This document shows, one piece after another, positions 46,716-54,518 of a DNA stretch of 64,000 bases (its first letter is position 1; every line of letters begins with the position of its first letter). A model generated the notes under the pieces. That model had not been told where the DNA came from and searched no databases. It saw only the letters and a list, made by a program, of their open reading frames with translations. Made by a program: the position numbers and the translations under genes. The stretch is taken from NCBI RefSeq assembly GCF_000014145.1, contig NC_008255.1:1737501-1801500 (forward strand), in the 5' to 3' direction. Source of the stretch: Cytophaga hutchinsonii ATCC 33406 (GTDB taxonomy: Bacteria > Bacteroidota > Bacteroidia > Cytophagales > Cytophagaceae).

Positions 46716-46873
46716 TGGCTTCAAAATACATTTGTGTATTTTTACGTACATTGATTCAGAATATATTATCTAAGATCCATGAGCAACATGGTAAATCCCT
46801 GCCCGAGAAAAAAAGGTTAATGCGCTTCCGCCGCGGAGGTCGAAAAGACCAACCACGGCGGAAGCTAAAATAG
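46715..46873 (+). CDS. Tiny basic ORF, 52 residues
   Basis: The ORF starts in the TAATG overlap with the preceding stop. The product begins with a hydrophobic/helical stretch (ASKYICVFLRTLIQNILSKI) and ends with a very basic part (RFRRGGRKDQPRRKLK). The basic part coincides with a strong GC-rich hairpin in the DNA, so the codons may be forced by RNA structure rather than by protein selection. The coupling is suggestive, but I would not call it a gene without expression data. Confidence 0.25.
   Translation: MASKYICVFLRTLIQNILSKIHEQHGKSLPEKKRLMRFRRGGRKDQPRRKLK
46824..46865. repeat. GC-rich long hairpin
   Basis: GCTTCCGCCG and CGGCGGAAGC form a perfect ten-pair outer stem; inside, GG/CC and GGTC/GACC pair around small bulges and a GAAAA loop. 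There is no T-run, so it is not an ordinary terminator. It is unusual in such AT-rich surroundings. Confidence 0.7.
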
Positions 46874-46917
46874 ATGCAGCAGCTACAACAACTACTACAC
46901 AATAAAATAATTTTAAT

Positions 46918-47148
46918 ATGATTAAGACTTATATACTGATTGCAGCTGTCGCAATATCAACAGCTACTTCATGTAGAAACTCGAATTCAGAAATAATTAT
47001 CCAGGCAAATAGAGAAAGCAGTTGGAGTTTTTTGGGTTTTTTAATTTTCTTTAACTGTATGAAGTATGTATGCCGACAGTACGGAGACAGTACGGAGGGA
47101 GTACCAGGACAGTACGGAGGGAGTATGGCAACTGTACGGCTGCTCTAG
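46918..47148 (+). CDS. Putative small lipoprotein, 76 residues
   Basis: The N-terminus (MIKTYILIAAVAISTATSC) looks like a lipoprotein signal with Cys19. After about residue 50 the reading frame runs into a degenerate repeat of TACGGAGG-type units, so the C-terminal part (YGDSTEGVPGQYGGS) is probably not a folded domain. It may be a remnant of a longer gene or a spurious extension of a short one. No family recognised. Confidence 0.35.
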   Translation: MIKTYILIAAVAISTATSCRNSNSEIIIQANRESSWSFLGFLIFFNCMKYVCRQYGDSTEGVPGQYGGSMATVRLL

Positions 47149-47170
47149 GACAACAATACGGATCGTGCCT
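47070..47170. repeat. Degenerate short tandem repeat (CAGTACGGAGGGA-like)
   Basis: About seven imperfect units of 12-15 bases, built on CAGTACGGAGGGAGTA, follow one another and decay to the right (CTGTACGG, CAATACGG). Both forward frames yield YGGS/RRQYGG-like peptides as a by-product. Confidence 0.65.
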
Positions 47171-47336
47171 GGAAACACTGGGGAATAAGACGGGAAAAAG
47201 CATGAAACACATACCATACACCTATGAAAGGAGTATGCAGCCTGAAATCTAAAACCACCATACAAATCACAAACACCCTCGTACCTGTTGAATTATTCCA
47301 TCGTTTGTTATTTGCCATTCCCCTTAAGCGCTGAGC

Positions 47337-47615
47337 CTAAGAATAATGGCTGATATTATTTTCCTGCAGCCGGAAAGCTTCCTCGATCAAGCCCGGAATA
47401 AATTCGTAGCCCGCATTGCTGATATCCAGCTCAATCCCTGAATCCAGAAAGTAATGTACATATACACCCAGCTGCCAGTCAAAGGGAAGGGAAGCAAACG
47501 GCAGAGCAGATGCGGATGGAGATTTAGGCAGCTGCTGATGAAAGTCATTAAAATCTTTCCACGTTTTTGGAAATTCCTTTTGCAGGAAATCAATATTTAG
47601 CGTAACATTGCTCAT
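47337..47615 (-). CDS. Hypothetical protein, 92 residues
   Basis: The product (SNVTLNIDFLQKEFPKTWKD...) has no signal peptide and ends FRLQENNISHYS. It contains conserved-looking features, such as LPFDWQLGVYVHYFLDSGIELDI and GLIEEAFRLQ, and reads like a real small cytosolic domain, but I do not recognise it. I take the ATG at 47615; the frame extends to a TTG at 47660. Its start lies only three bases from the ATG of a divergent small membrane ORF, so their promoters would have to overlap the opposite gene. Confidence 0.5.
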   Translation of the reverse strand: MSNVTLNIDFLQKEFPKTWKDFNDFHQQLPKSPSASALPFASLPFDWQLGVYVHYFLDSGIELDISNAGYEFIPGLIEEAFRLQENNISHYS

Positions 47616-47618
47616 ACT

Positions 47619-47753
47619 ATGGTACGTTGGTTTAAATCGGTGCGTGACTTCTATAAACAATATGAAGTCTATATGAAAACAGATCTGATCATGTATGCAA
47701 CATTTATTGTCGCATTCATCATCTTCCTGATCTGCATAACACTATTTGATTAG
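47619..47753 (+). CDS. Small membrane protein, 44 residues, founder of the 267-bp array
   Basis: From the ATG at 47619 the product has a basic N-terminus (MVRWFKSVRDFYKQYEVY) and a C-terminal membrane helix (MYATFIVAFIIFLICITLF), ending in Asp. The last 26 codons (from the internal ATG at 47673) are repeated in each of the four downstream units of a tandem array, where they stand without the basic N-terminus. It may be a genuine single-pass protein whose 3' end was captured in the array, or a toxin-like peptide. Family unknown. Confidence 0.45.
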   Translation: MVRWFKSVRDFYKQYEVYMKTDLIMYATFIVAFIIFLICITLFD

Positions 47754-49007
47754 CGACAAGGCCGCTATTTTAATAGACTCTACCCCACGATTTTAATCGT
47801 GAACCTTTGATCCCAATCATTCAGACGATTTCAATCCTGTGCCCGCATGATCCCCGGCGTATGATTTCCAACCCATGATTTCAATCATGGGGTCCAACCG
47901 GTTTATTCGTGTCTCAACCGATTTATTTATTTGTTGAATATGAAAACAGATCTGATCATGTATGCAACATTTATTGTCGCATTCATCATCTTCCTGATCT
48001 GTATAACACTATTTGATTAGCGACAAGGCCGCTATTTTAATAGATTCTACCCCACGATTTTAATCGTGAACCTTTGATCTCAATCATTCAGACGATTTCA
48101 ATCCTGTGCCCGCATGATCCCCGGCGTATGATTTCCAACCCATGATTTCAATCATGGGTCCCAACCGGTTTATTCGTGTCTCAACCGATTTATTTATTTG
48201 TTGAATATGAAAACAGATCTGATCATGTATGCAACATTTATTGTCGCATTCATCATCTTCCTGATCTGCATAACACTATTTGATTAGCGACAAGGCCGCT
48301 ATTTTAATAGACTCTACCCCACGATTTTAATCGTGAACCTTTGATCCCAATCATTCAGACGATTTCAATCCTGTGCCCGCATGATCCCCGGCGTATGATT
48401 TTCAACCCATGATTTCAATCATGGGTTCCAACCGGTTTATTCGTGTCTCAACCGGTTTATTTATTTGTTGAATATGAAAACAGATCTGATCATGTATGCA
48501 ACATTTATTGTCGCATTCATCATCTTCCTGATCTGTATAACACTATTTGATTAGCGACAAGGCCGCTATTTTAATAGATTCTACCCCACGATTTTAATCG
48601 TGAACCTTTGATCTCAATCATTCAGACGATTTCAATCCTGTGGCCGCATGATCCCCGACGTATGATTTTCAACCCATGATTTCAATCATGGGTTCCAACC
48701 GGTTTATTCGTGTCTCAACCGGTTTATTTATTTGTTGAATATGAAAACAGATCTGATCATGTATGCAACATTTATTGTCGCATTCATCATCTTCCTGATC
48801 TGCATAACACTATTTGATTAGCGACAAGGCCGCTATTTTAATAGACTCTACCCCACGATTTTAATCGTGAACCTTTGATCTCAATCATTCAGACGATTTC
48901 AATCCTGTGCCCGCATGATCCCCGGCGTATGATTTCCAACCCATGATTTCAATCATGGGTTCCAACCGGTTTATTCGTGTCTCAACCGATTTATTTATTT
49001 GTTGAAA
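47673..49007. repeat. Five-unit exact 267-bp tandem array with a small ORF in each unit
   Basis: Copies of the ATGAAAACAGATCTGATC start lie at 47673, 47940, 48207, 48474 and 48741, an exact period of 267. Each unit begins with a 26-codon ORF for one membrane helix (core TFIVAFIIFLICITLF) ending in TAG, followed by about 186 non-coding bases. These contain the hairpins CACGATT-TT-AATCGTG and CCCATGATT-TC-AATCATGGG and several GATYYYAATC words. Copies differ at a few bases in an alternating pattern (copies 2 and 4 share TGT and GATTCT, copies 1, 3 and 5 share TGC and GACTCT), which suggests duplication of a 534-base dimer. There are no frameshifts in the ORFs. Confidence 0.93.
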
Positions 49008-49034
49008 TAACTTAGTTGATGCCCGTCAATATTT

Positions 49035-49595
49035 TTATTTTACACGCTCCACATAGGCACGCGTGCGGGTGTCAATTTTTATGCGGTCGCCGATCTCAAC
49101 AAATAACGGTACTGTAATCGTAGGTCCGTTATCAACTGTTGCAGGCTTTAATGTTTTAGTTGCTGTATCTCCTTTAATACCGGGCTCTGTATAGGTTACT
49201 TCCATTTCTACATGTGAAGGTAGTTCACCTTGAATAGGCGTTTCACCATCAAAGGAAATCAGCATATTCATTTCTTCTTTTACAAAATCAATTGCATCAC
49301 CGAATAAGATCGTTGGAATATAGATCTGATCGAACGTTTCAGTATCCATGCAAACAAGGCTGTCGCCGTCTTTATATAAGTACTGCAGCTCTTTTACCTC
49401 AACACGAACCATGTCAATATCTTCGTCTGCTCTGAAACGGGCTTCAGCTGATTTGCCGGATTTAACATTCTTCATTTTAGCCTGATAGAAAGCTCTTAAA
49501 TTACCGGGTGTGCGGTGTTCAATTTCAGTAATTGTAAGAAGTTCTCCATTGTAACGAATGAATGAACCTCTGGAAAGATCATTAGGTTTAGCCAT
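49035..49595 (-). CDS. efp: Translation elongation factor P
   Basis: The 186-residue protein is EF-P, which rescues ribosomes stalled at polyproline. All three beta domains are present: the N-terminal KOW-like part (AKPNDLSRGSFIRYNGELL), the OB domain (MDTETFDQIYIP) and the C-terminal signature (GDTATKTLKPATVDNGPTI...VPLFVEIGDRIKIDTRT). The loop that reaches the peptidyl-transferase centre reads HRTPGNLRAF: Asn32 stands where E. coli has the modified Lys34 (PGKGQAF). No modification enzyme is nearby. The gene ends 27 bases from the tandem array on its right side, so read-through would go antisense into the array. Confidence 0.95.
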   Translation of the reverse strand: MAKPNDLSRGSFIRYNGELLTITEIEHRTPGNLRAFYQAKMKNVKSGKSAEARFRADEDIDMVRVEVKELQYLYKDGDSLVCMDTETFDQIYIPTILFGDAIDFVKEEMNMLISFDGETPIQGELPSHVEMEVTYTEPGIKGDTATKTLKPATVDNGPTITVPLFVEIGDRIKIDTRTRAYVERVK

Positions 49596-49777
49596 TATTG
49601 TAATAAATATATAGATGCAAACTTAAACATTTACACGATTAAAATCCATAGCAGAGAGGCTGATATTGCATGGTATATAATGCTTTTTGAGTATTTTGAA
49701 TGGGTGATAAATATGGTTCAGGAATTATTTTGTACATTGGAATGTTGATTTTATTCTGACCAACTAATCTATTGAAA

Positions 49778-50116
49778 ATGAAAAAGGCACTTAGTCTCAT
49801 TATACTTATTACATTCCTGGCCGCATGTAGCAGCAAACCAAATGCACAGGCTGAATTTCATGTGCGCGGGAATTGTGAAATGTGCAAAGAACGCATCGAT
49901 AAAACTGTACTTGCAATCCGCGGCGTTGACAAAGCAGACTGGAATGTAGAAACAGAAACTATTCAGATTGCATATGATTCTACCGTAGTAAAGCCGGTAG
50001 AGATTGAAAAAGTTATTGCTGCAACAGGGCACGCTACCACCCATATACCAATGGATACTGCAGCACATGCTAAACTACCTGAATGCTGCCAGGTAAATCA
50101 GGGCTTTGCGCATTAA
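49778..50116 (+). CDS. HMA-domain metal-binding lipoprotein
   Basis: The 112-residue product has a lipobox at Cys17 (TFLAAC) and one HMA-like domain with GNCEMC (Cys33 and Cys36), ending in LPECCQVNQG. It shares both the CxxC context and the cysteine pair near the C-terminus with the exported protein at 166-528, but is a lipoprotein. By family it binds Cu(I) or another soft metal on the periplasmic face of a membrane. I use the ATG at 49778; an in-frame TTG six bases upstream adds nothing. It stands alone between efp (divergent) and the second repeat array, away from any transporter gene. Confidence 0.8.
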   Translation: MKKALSLIILITFLAACSSKPNAQAEFHVRGNCEMCKERIDKTVLAIRGVDKADWNVETETIQIAYDSTVVKPVEIEKVIAATGHATTHIPMDTAAHAKLPECCQVNQGFAH

Positions 50117-50117
50117 T

Positions 50118-51283
50118 ATGCTTGATATATGTATTGATTATTTGGTACGGTTTCAACCGTATTTTTTAATCTTGCCATCCATCATTCATCTCACCAGCCC
50201 ATGGTTTTAACCGTGGGCAAATAAATGAAGATATATGTATTGATTATTTGGTACGGTTTCAACCGTGTTTTTAAATCTTACCATCCATCATTTCATCTCA
50301 CCGGCCCATGGTTTTAACCGTGGGCAAATAAATGAAGATATAGGTATTGATTATTGGTACGGTTTCAACCGTATTTTTTAATCTTGCCATCCATCATTTC
50401 ATCTCACCGGCCCATGGTTTTAACCGTGGGCAAATAAATGAAGATATATGTATTGATTATTTGGTACGGTTTCAACCGTATTTTTTAATCTTGCCATCCA
50501 TCATTTCATCTCACCGGCCCATGGTTTAACCGTGGGCAAATAAATGAAGATATATGTATTGATTATTGGCACGGTTTCAACCGTGTTTTTTTAATCTTGC
50601 CATCCATCATTTCATCTCACTGGCCCATGGTTTTAACCATGGGCAAATAAATAAAGATATAGGTATTGATTATTGGCACAGTTTCAACCGTGTTTTTTAA
50701 TCTTGCCATCCATCATTTCATCTCACTGGCCCATGGTTTTAACCATGGGCAAATAAATAAAGATATATTATTGATTATTGGCACGGTTTCAACCGTGTTT
50801 TTAAATCTTGCCATCCATCATTCATCTCACCGGCCCATGGTTTTAACCGTGGGCAAATAAATGAAGATATAGGTATTGATTATTGGCACGGTTTCAACCG
50901 TATTTTTTAATCTTGCCATCCATCATTCATCTCACCAGCCCATGGTTTTAACCGTGGGCAAATAAATAAAAATGTATGTATTGATTATTGGCACGGTTTC
51001 AACCGTGTTTTTAAATCTTGCCATCCATCATTCATCTCACCAGCCCACGGTTTTAACCGTGGGCAAATAAATAAAAATGTATGTATTGATTATTGGTACG
51101 GTTTCAACCGTATTTTTTAATCTTGCCATCCATCATTTCATCTCACCAGCCCATGGTTTTAACCGTGGGCAAATAAATGAAGATATAGGTATTGATTATT
51201 GGCACGGTTTCAACCGTGTTTTTAAATCTTGCCATCCATCATTTCATCTCACTAACCCACGGTTTTAACCGTGGGCAAATAAA
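50118..51283. repeat. Eleven-unit tandem array, 105-107-bp period
   Basis: The anchor ACGGTTTCAACCGT (or a one-base variant) lies at 50147, 50253, 50359, 50466, 50571, 50678, 50783, 50888, 50993, 51098 and 51204, so the period is 105 to 107. Each unit carries two hairpins, ACGGTT-TC-AACCGT and CCCATGGTT-TT-AACCGTGGG, separated by a constant linker (CTTGCCATCCATCATTTCAT). Compensatory changes are visible: where the first half reads CCCACGG the second reads CCGTGGG, and ATGG pairs with CCAT in units ending at 50640 and 50740. No protein gene is supported inside. Confidence 0.93.
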
Positions 51284-51308
51284 CACCCCATGGCTTCACC
51301 CCATGGGC

Positions 51309-51339
51309 AAAAAAACAGCCCACGGCTTAACCGTGGGCT
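51309..51339 (-). terminator. Terminator of the tyrS/SET-domain unit
   Basis: GCCCACGG (51318-51325), the loop CTTAA and CCGTGGGC (51331-51338) form a perfect hairpin that on the minus strand is followed by seven T residues. It lies about 80 bases downstream of the SET gene. The stem has the same sequence as the array hairpins, so a repeat unit seems to serve as terminator. Confidence 0.7.
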
Positions 51340-51418
51340 GGAATTAATAGTAGGCCGTCTTTAACCATGACCTGTTAGTATTGATAATTTATTTATTTCC
51401 TATGGTTTTAACCATGGG

Positions 51419-52003
51419 CTATTTCTTTTTCTTCTTTTTATCTTTCTTCTCAGATTTATCCGACTTTTTCTTTTTGTCTTTCTTTTTCTTCTCCGGCTGG
51501 AAACCCATAGCCGTACGCATTTCATCGCCGTAATCGACAAGCAGTTCTTCGCCCGGTTTGATTTTCTTCTTCGCTACAATTTCAATCACTCCTTCGTTAT
51601 CCAGGTATTCAACATTTGCTTTTTTATCCGAACCTGTGAAGTCGCATACAAAACGGCCTAAGCCAGAGGATGTCTTACGTGCATCGATTACATGTTTTTT
51701 ACCAAGTGTCATGCCGTACTCACCATGACCTTCTTTGTCGTAACGTTTATTATATTGTTCAACCGTTAGTTTTTCTCCTTCGTATAAAAGAGCTACGGAT
51801 CCTTTTTTAATTTTCTTTAACGTAAACAAACCTAAACCTGCAAACGGAACCGTTGATTGTGCAACTTTAAAACCAAGTTCACTTTCCGTGTGTTTTTCGC
51901 AATAGGGATGCGTTAATGTACAGGTGTTTTTGCAACGCGTGCCTGTTGAATCTTTATACGCACACTGTTTTTTTACAACGATGGAATGGTTTATTTGAGT
52001 CAT
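51419..52003 (-). CDS. SET-domain protein with N-terminal Zn-finger-like motif
   Basis: The 194-residue protein starts with a Cys/His cluster (QCAYKD, TRCKNTC, YCEKH; about residues 13-38), like the short zinc-binding motifs of chromatin-type proteins. The SET domain follows: GLGLFTLKKIKKGS near 55-70, GLGRFVCDF and NVEYLDNEG near 115-135, and KKIKPGEELLVDYGDEM near 147-163. The last 25 residues are almost only Lys, Asp and Ser. SET domains methylate lysines using SAM. The usual NHS motif is NVEY here, which occurs in some bacterial SET proteins, so activity is uncertain. The gene lies eight bases after tyrS and is co-transcribed with it. Confidence 0.82.
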   Translation of the reverse strand: MTQINHSIVVKKQCAYKDSTGTRCKNTCTLTHPYCEKHTESELGFKVAQSTVPFAGLGLFTLKKIKKGSVALLYEGEKLTVEQYNKRYDKEGHGEYGMTLGKKHVIDARKTSSGLGRFVCDFTGSDKKANVEYLDNEGVIEIVAKKKIKPGEELLVDYGDEMRTAMGFQPEKKKKDKKKKSDKSEKKDKKKKKK

Positions 52004-52011
52004 ATTAAAAA

Positions 52012-53295
52012 TTAATTAAATCTCAGTAAGTAATAATTTTTTTTGCCTTTTTGTACCAACAGGTAATTATTCAGTAACAAAGGGTAATTTACAATTTCTT
52101 CGGAAGAATTTATTTTTATTTTGTTAATACTTACACCACCGCCCTGAATCATTTTGCGCGCTTCGCCTTTTGAAGGGAATACCTCCGAATTGGTTAACGT
52201 ACTCAACAAGTCCAGCACGCTGGGTTTCTCGTCTAAGATCGATCTGGAAATTTCGATCAGCGGAATGCCTTCAAATACCGACAGCAGGGTTGATTCATTC
52301 AATGCCTGCAGATCTTCCGTAACACTTTTTCCAAACAGAATTTCAGAAGCCTTGATTGCCATTTCATAGTCTTCTTCAGAGTGTACTCGTATGGTGATAT
52401 CCTTTGCCAGTGTCTTCTGCAATAAACGTTCGTGCGGAGCCTTCGCGTGTTCCGCTTCCAGCGCTTCAATCGCTTCTTTTGAAAGAAGGGTAAAGATGCG
52501 TATGAAACGGCTTACATCTTCATCTGCGCTGTTCAGCCAGAACTGGTAAAACTTGTACGGGGAAGTAAGCGCTGCGTCCAGCCAGATGTTTCCGCCGGCA
52601 GATTTACCAAACTTGGTGCCATCTGCTTTGGTAAGCAACGGGGTTGTTAACGCAAAGGCAGTACCATCGGCCATTCTGCGGATCAATTCGGTGCCGGAAG
52701 TAATATTACCCCATTGATCTGAACCACCCATTTGCAGGCGTACATTTTCTTTCTGGTATAAATGACAGAAATCATATCCCTGTAATAACTGGTAGGAAAA
52801 CTCTGTAAAGGTAAGACCCACTTCCAGACGCTTTTTTACAGAATCTTTAGCCATCATGTAGTTCACCGTTAGGTGTTTGCCTGCGTCACGCAGAAACTCC
52901 AGAAAGCCAATGCCTTTAAACCAGTCGTAGTTATTTACAAGCTTTGCTGAATTTGCACCGCAATCAAAATCAAGGAATTTAGTCAGCTGCTTGCGGATCC
53001 CTTCCTGATTTAAGCGCAATGTTTCTTCTGAAAGGAAGTTACGTTCTTCGGATCTTCCGGACGGATCACCGATCATGCCCGTAGCACCGCCAACAAGTGC
53101 CATAGGAATATGACCTGCATGCTGAAAATGCACCAGCATCATGATCGTAACAAGGTTACCTATTGTTAATGAGGACGCTGTAGGGTCAAAACCAACATAA
53201 GCCGTTGTCTGATTCTTTAATAAATATTCTTCCGTTCCCGGCATGATGTCGTGCAGCATGCCTCTCCATTTTAACTCTTCAACAAAATTTTTCAC
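52012..53295 (-). CDS. tyrS: Tyrosyl-tRNA synthetase
   Basis: The 427-residue class I enzyme charges tRNA-Tyr. It has [16 protein letters not shown] at the HIGH-motif position (TIGN here), then [19 protein letters not shown], the tyrosine-binding region YQLLQGYDF and [19 protein letters not shown] as KMSKS, and a C-terminal S4 RNA-binding domain ([21 protein letters not shown]). Length is normal. It is divergent from holA across 113 bases; a TATATTTG box lies upstream on its strand without a well-spaced -33 partner. The SET-domain gene follows directly. Confidence 0.96.
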   Translation of the reverse strand: MKNFVEELKWRGMLHDIMPGTEEYLLKNQTTAYVGFDPTASSLTIGNLVTIMMLVHFQHAGHIPMALVGGATGMIGDPSGRSEERNFLSEETLRLNQEGIRKQLTKFLDFDCGANSAKLVNNYDWFKGIGFLEFLRDAGKHLTVNYMMAKDSVKKRLEVGLTFTEFSYQLLQGYDFCHLYQKENVRLQMGGSDQWGNITSGTELIRRMADGTAFALTTPLLTKADGTKFGKSAGGNIWLDAALTSPYKFYQFWLNSADEDVSRFIRIFTLLSKEAIEALEAEHAKAPHERLLQKTLAKDITIRVHSEEDYEMAIKASEILFGKSVTEDLQALNESTLLSVFEGIPLIEISRSILDEKPSVLDLLSTLTNSEVFPSKGEARKMIQGGGVSINKIKINSSEEIVNYPLLLNNYLLVQKGKKNYYLLRFN

Positions 53296-53408
53296 GAATC
53301 CAGTAATTTTTATGGGTACAAATATACGTTATATATGCAAAAGCGGAAATTTCAAGTATTTATTCACATTGGTTTAGTTTCCACGCAAAGGTTAGTAATT
53401 TTGATATT

Positions 53409-54443
53409 ATGGCTGAAACCAGTTCTGCTCCGGATAAAGTATTAAAAGACCTTAAGGAAGGTAAATACGCTCCTGTATATTTTTTGCAGGGAGAGGAACC
53501 CTATTTTATAGATCTAATATCCAGTTATATAGAAAATAACTGTTTGCCGGAATCGGAGAGAGGATTTAATCAGACGATCCTGTATGGCAAAGATACCAAT
53601 GTTTCTACCATTCTTCAGAATGCCCGCAAGTATCCGATGTTTTCGGAAAGGCAGGTAGTAATGGTTAAGGAAGCACAGGATGTTTCGGATCTGACCAAAG
53701 ATTCAACAGAGAAATTTTTAATGGCATATCTCGAAAATCCATTGCCTACAACCATTCTGGTATTTTGCCACAAGTATAAAAAACTGGATGCCCGTAAAAA
53801 AATAACCAAGCACCTGCAGAAGTATTCGGTGTTTGTTGAATCTGCCAAACTTTACGATAATAAATTGCCTGAATGGATTAATGGCTATTTCAGGGAAAAG
53901 AATTACAGGATTGATCCGAAGGCGGTCGTTCTATTGGCCGAATCTATTGGTACGGATCTTTCCCGAATGGCAAATGAAATTGATAAGCTGCTCATCAACG
54001 TTAAAGATCCTGCTATAACCATCACCGAAGATTTAATCGAAAAATATGTTGGCGTGAGCAAAGAATACAATGTCTTTGAATTACAAAAAGCTATCGGTGT
54101 ACGGGATATAATAAAAGCGAATAAAATCGTTAATCATTTTGAATCCAATCCAAAAGCGAATCCGATTGTAATGGTGCTGTCAAGTTTGTTTACTTACTAT
54201 CTTAAAATACTGGCGATTCATGCCGCCACAGATAAGAGTGAAGCAAGCCTGGCAAAGGTTGTTGGTGTACATCCATTCTTTGTAAAAGAATACATCAATG
54301 CGTCGCGCATCAATGATATTAATAAATGCATCTCTTGTGTGCGCGCCATTCGTGAAGCGGACAAAATGGTGAAAGGGTATACGGTTGTTAATGTTACCGA
54401 TGGCTTTATTTTAAAAGAATTATTGTTTAAATTATTACATTGA
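53409..54443 (+). CDS. holA: DNA polymerase III subunit delta
   Basis: The 344-residue protein is the delta subunit of the clamp loader, which opens the beta clamp. It shows the typical start DLKEGKYAPVYFLQGEEPYFID, the strand-helix pattern of the AAA-like domain without a Walker A motif, ILVFCHKYKKLDARKK, and the C-terminal collar (ALIHAATDKSEASLAKVVGV-like segment and IREADKMVKG). Length fits. A TAATTTTG box ends six bases before the ATG; if it is the -7 element, the transcript would be nearly leaderless. It is divergent from tyrS. Confidence 0.92.
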   Translation: MAETSSAPDKVLKDLKEGKYAPVYFLQGEEPYFIDLISSYIENNCLPESERGFNQTILYGKDTNVSTILQNARKYPMFSERQVVMVKEAQDVSDLTKDSTEKFLMAYLENPLPTTILVFCHKYKKLDARKKITKHLQKYSVFVESAKLYDNKLPEWINGYFREKNYRIDPKAVVLLAESIGTDLSRMANEIDKLLINVKDPAITITEDLIEKYVGVSKEYNVFELQKAIGVRDIIKANKIVNHFESNPKANPIVMVLSSLFTYYLKILAIHAATDKSEASLAKVVGVHPFFVKEYINASRINDINKCISCVRAIREADKMVKGYTVVNVTDGFILKELLFKLLH

Positions 54444-54518
54444 ACAGTCTGCTCGGTCGCATAGGTATATGCAGCATAGAATAGATTATTCCTTATCTGA
54501 TACTAGTTAAAAAACTAT

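Noticed and set aside
49772-50068. Minus-strand ORF opposite the HMA lipoprotein gene
   Set aside because: The plus-strand frame has a lipobox and a CxxC HMA motif; the opposite frame is a Cys/Tyr/Phe-rich shadow.
50347-51268. Short ORFs encoding IIGTVSTVFFNLAIHH-like peptides in the 105-bp array
   Set aside because: They follow only from the repeat sequence; unit lengths of 105, 106 and 107 break the frame between copies, and the conserved features are hairpins.
47673-51283. CRISPR arrays
   Set aside because: Whole units including the between-hairpin parts are identical, periods are 267 and about 105, there are no unique spacers and no cas genes.
53319-53403. Divergent promoters of tyrS and holA
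   Set aside because: TATATTTG and TAATTTTG boxes exist on the two strands, but the nearest TTG elements are 24-26 bases away; too weak to list as features.
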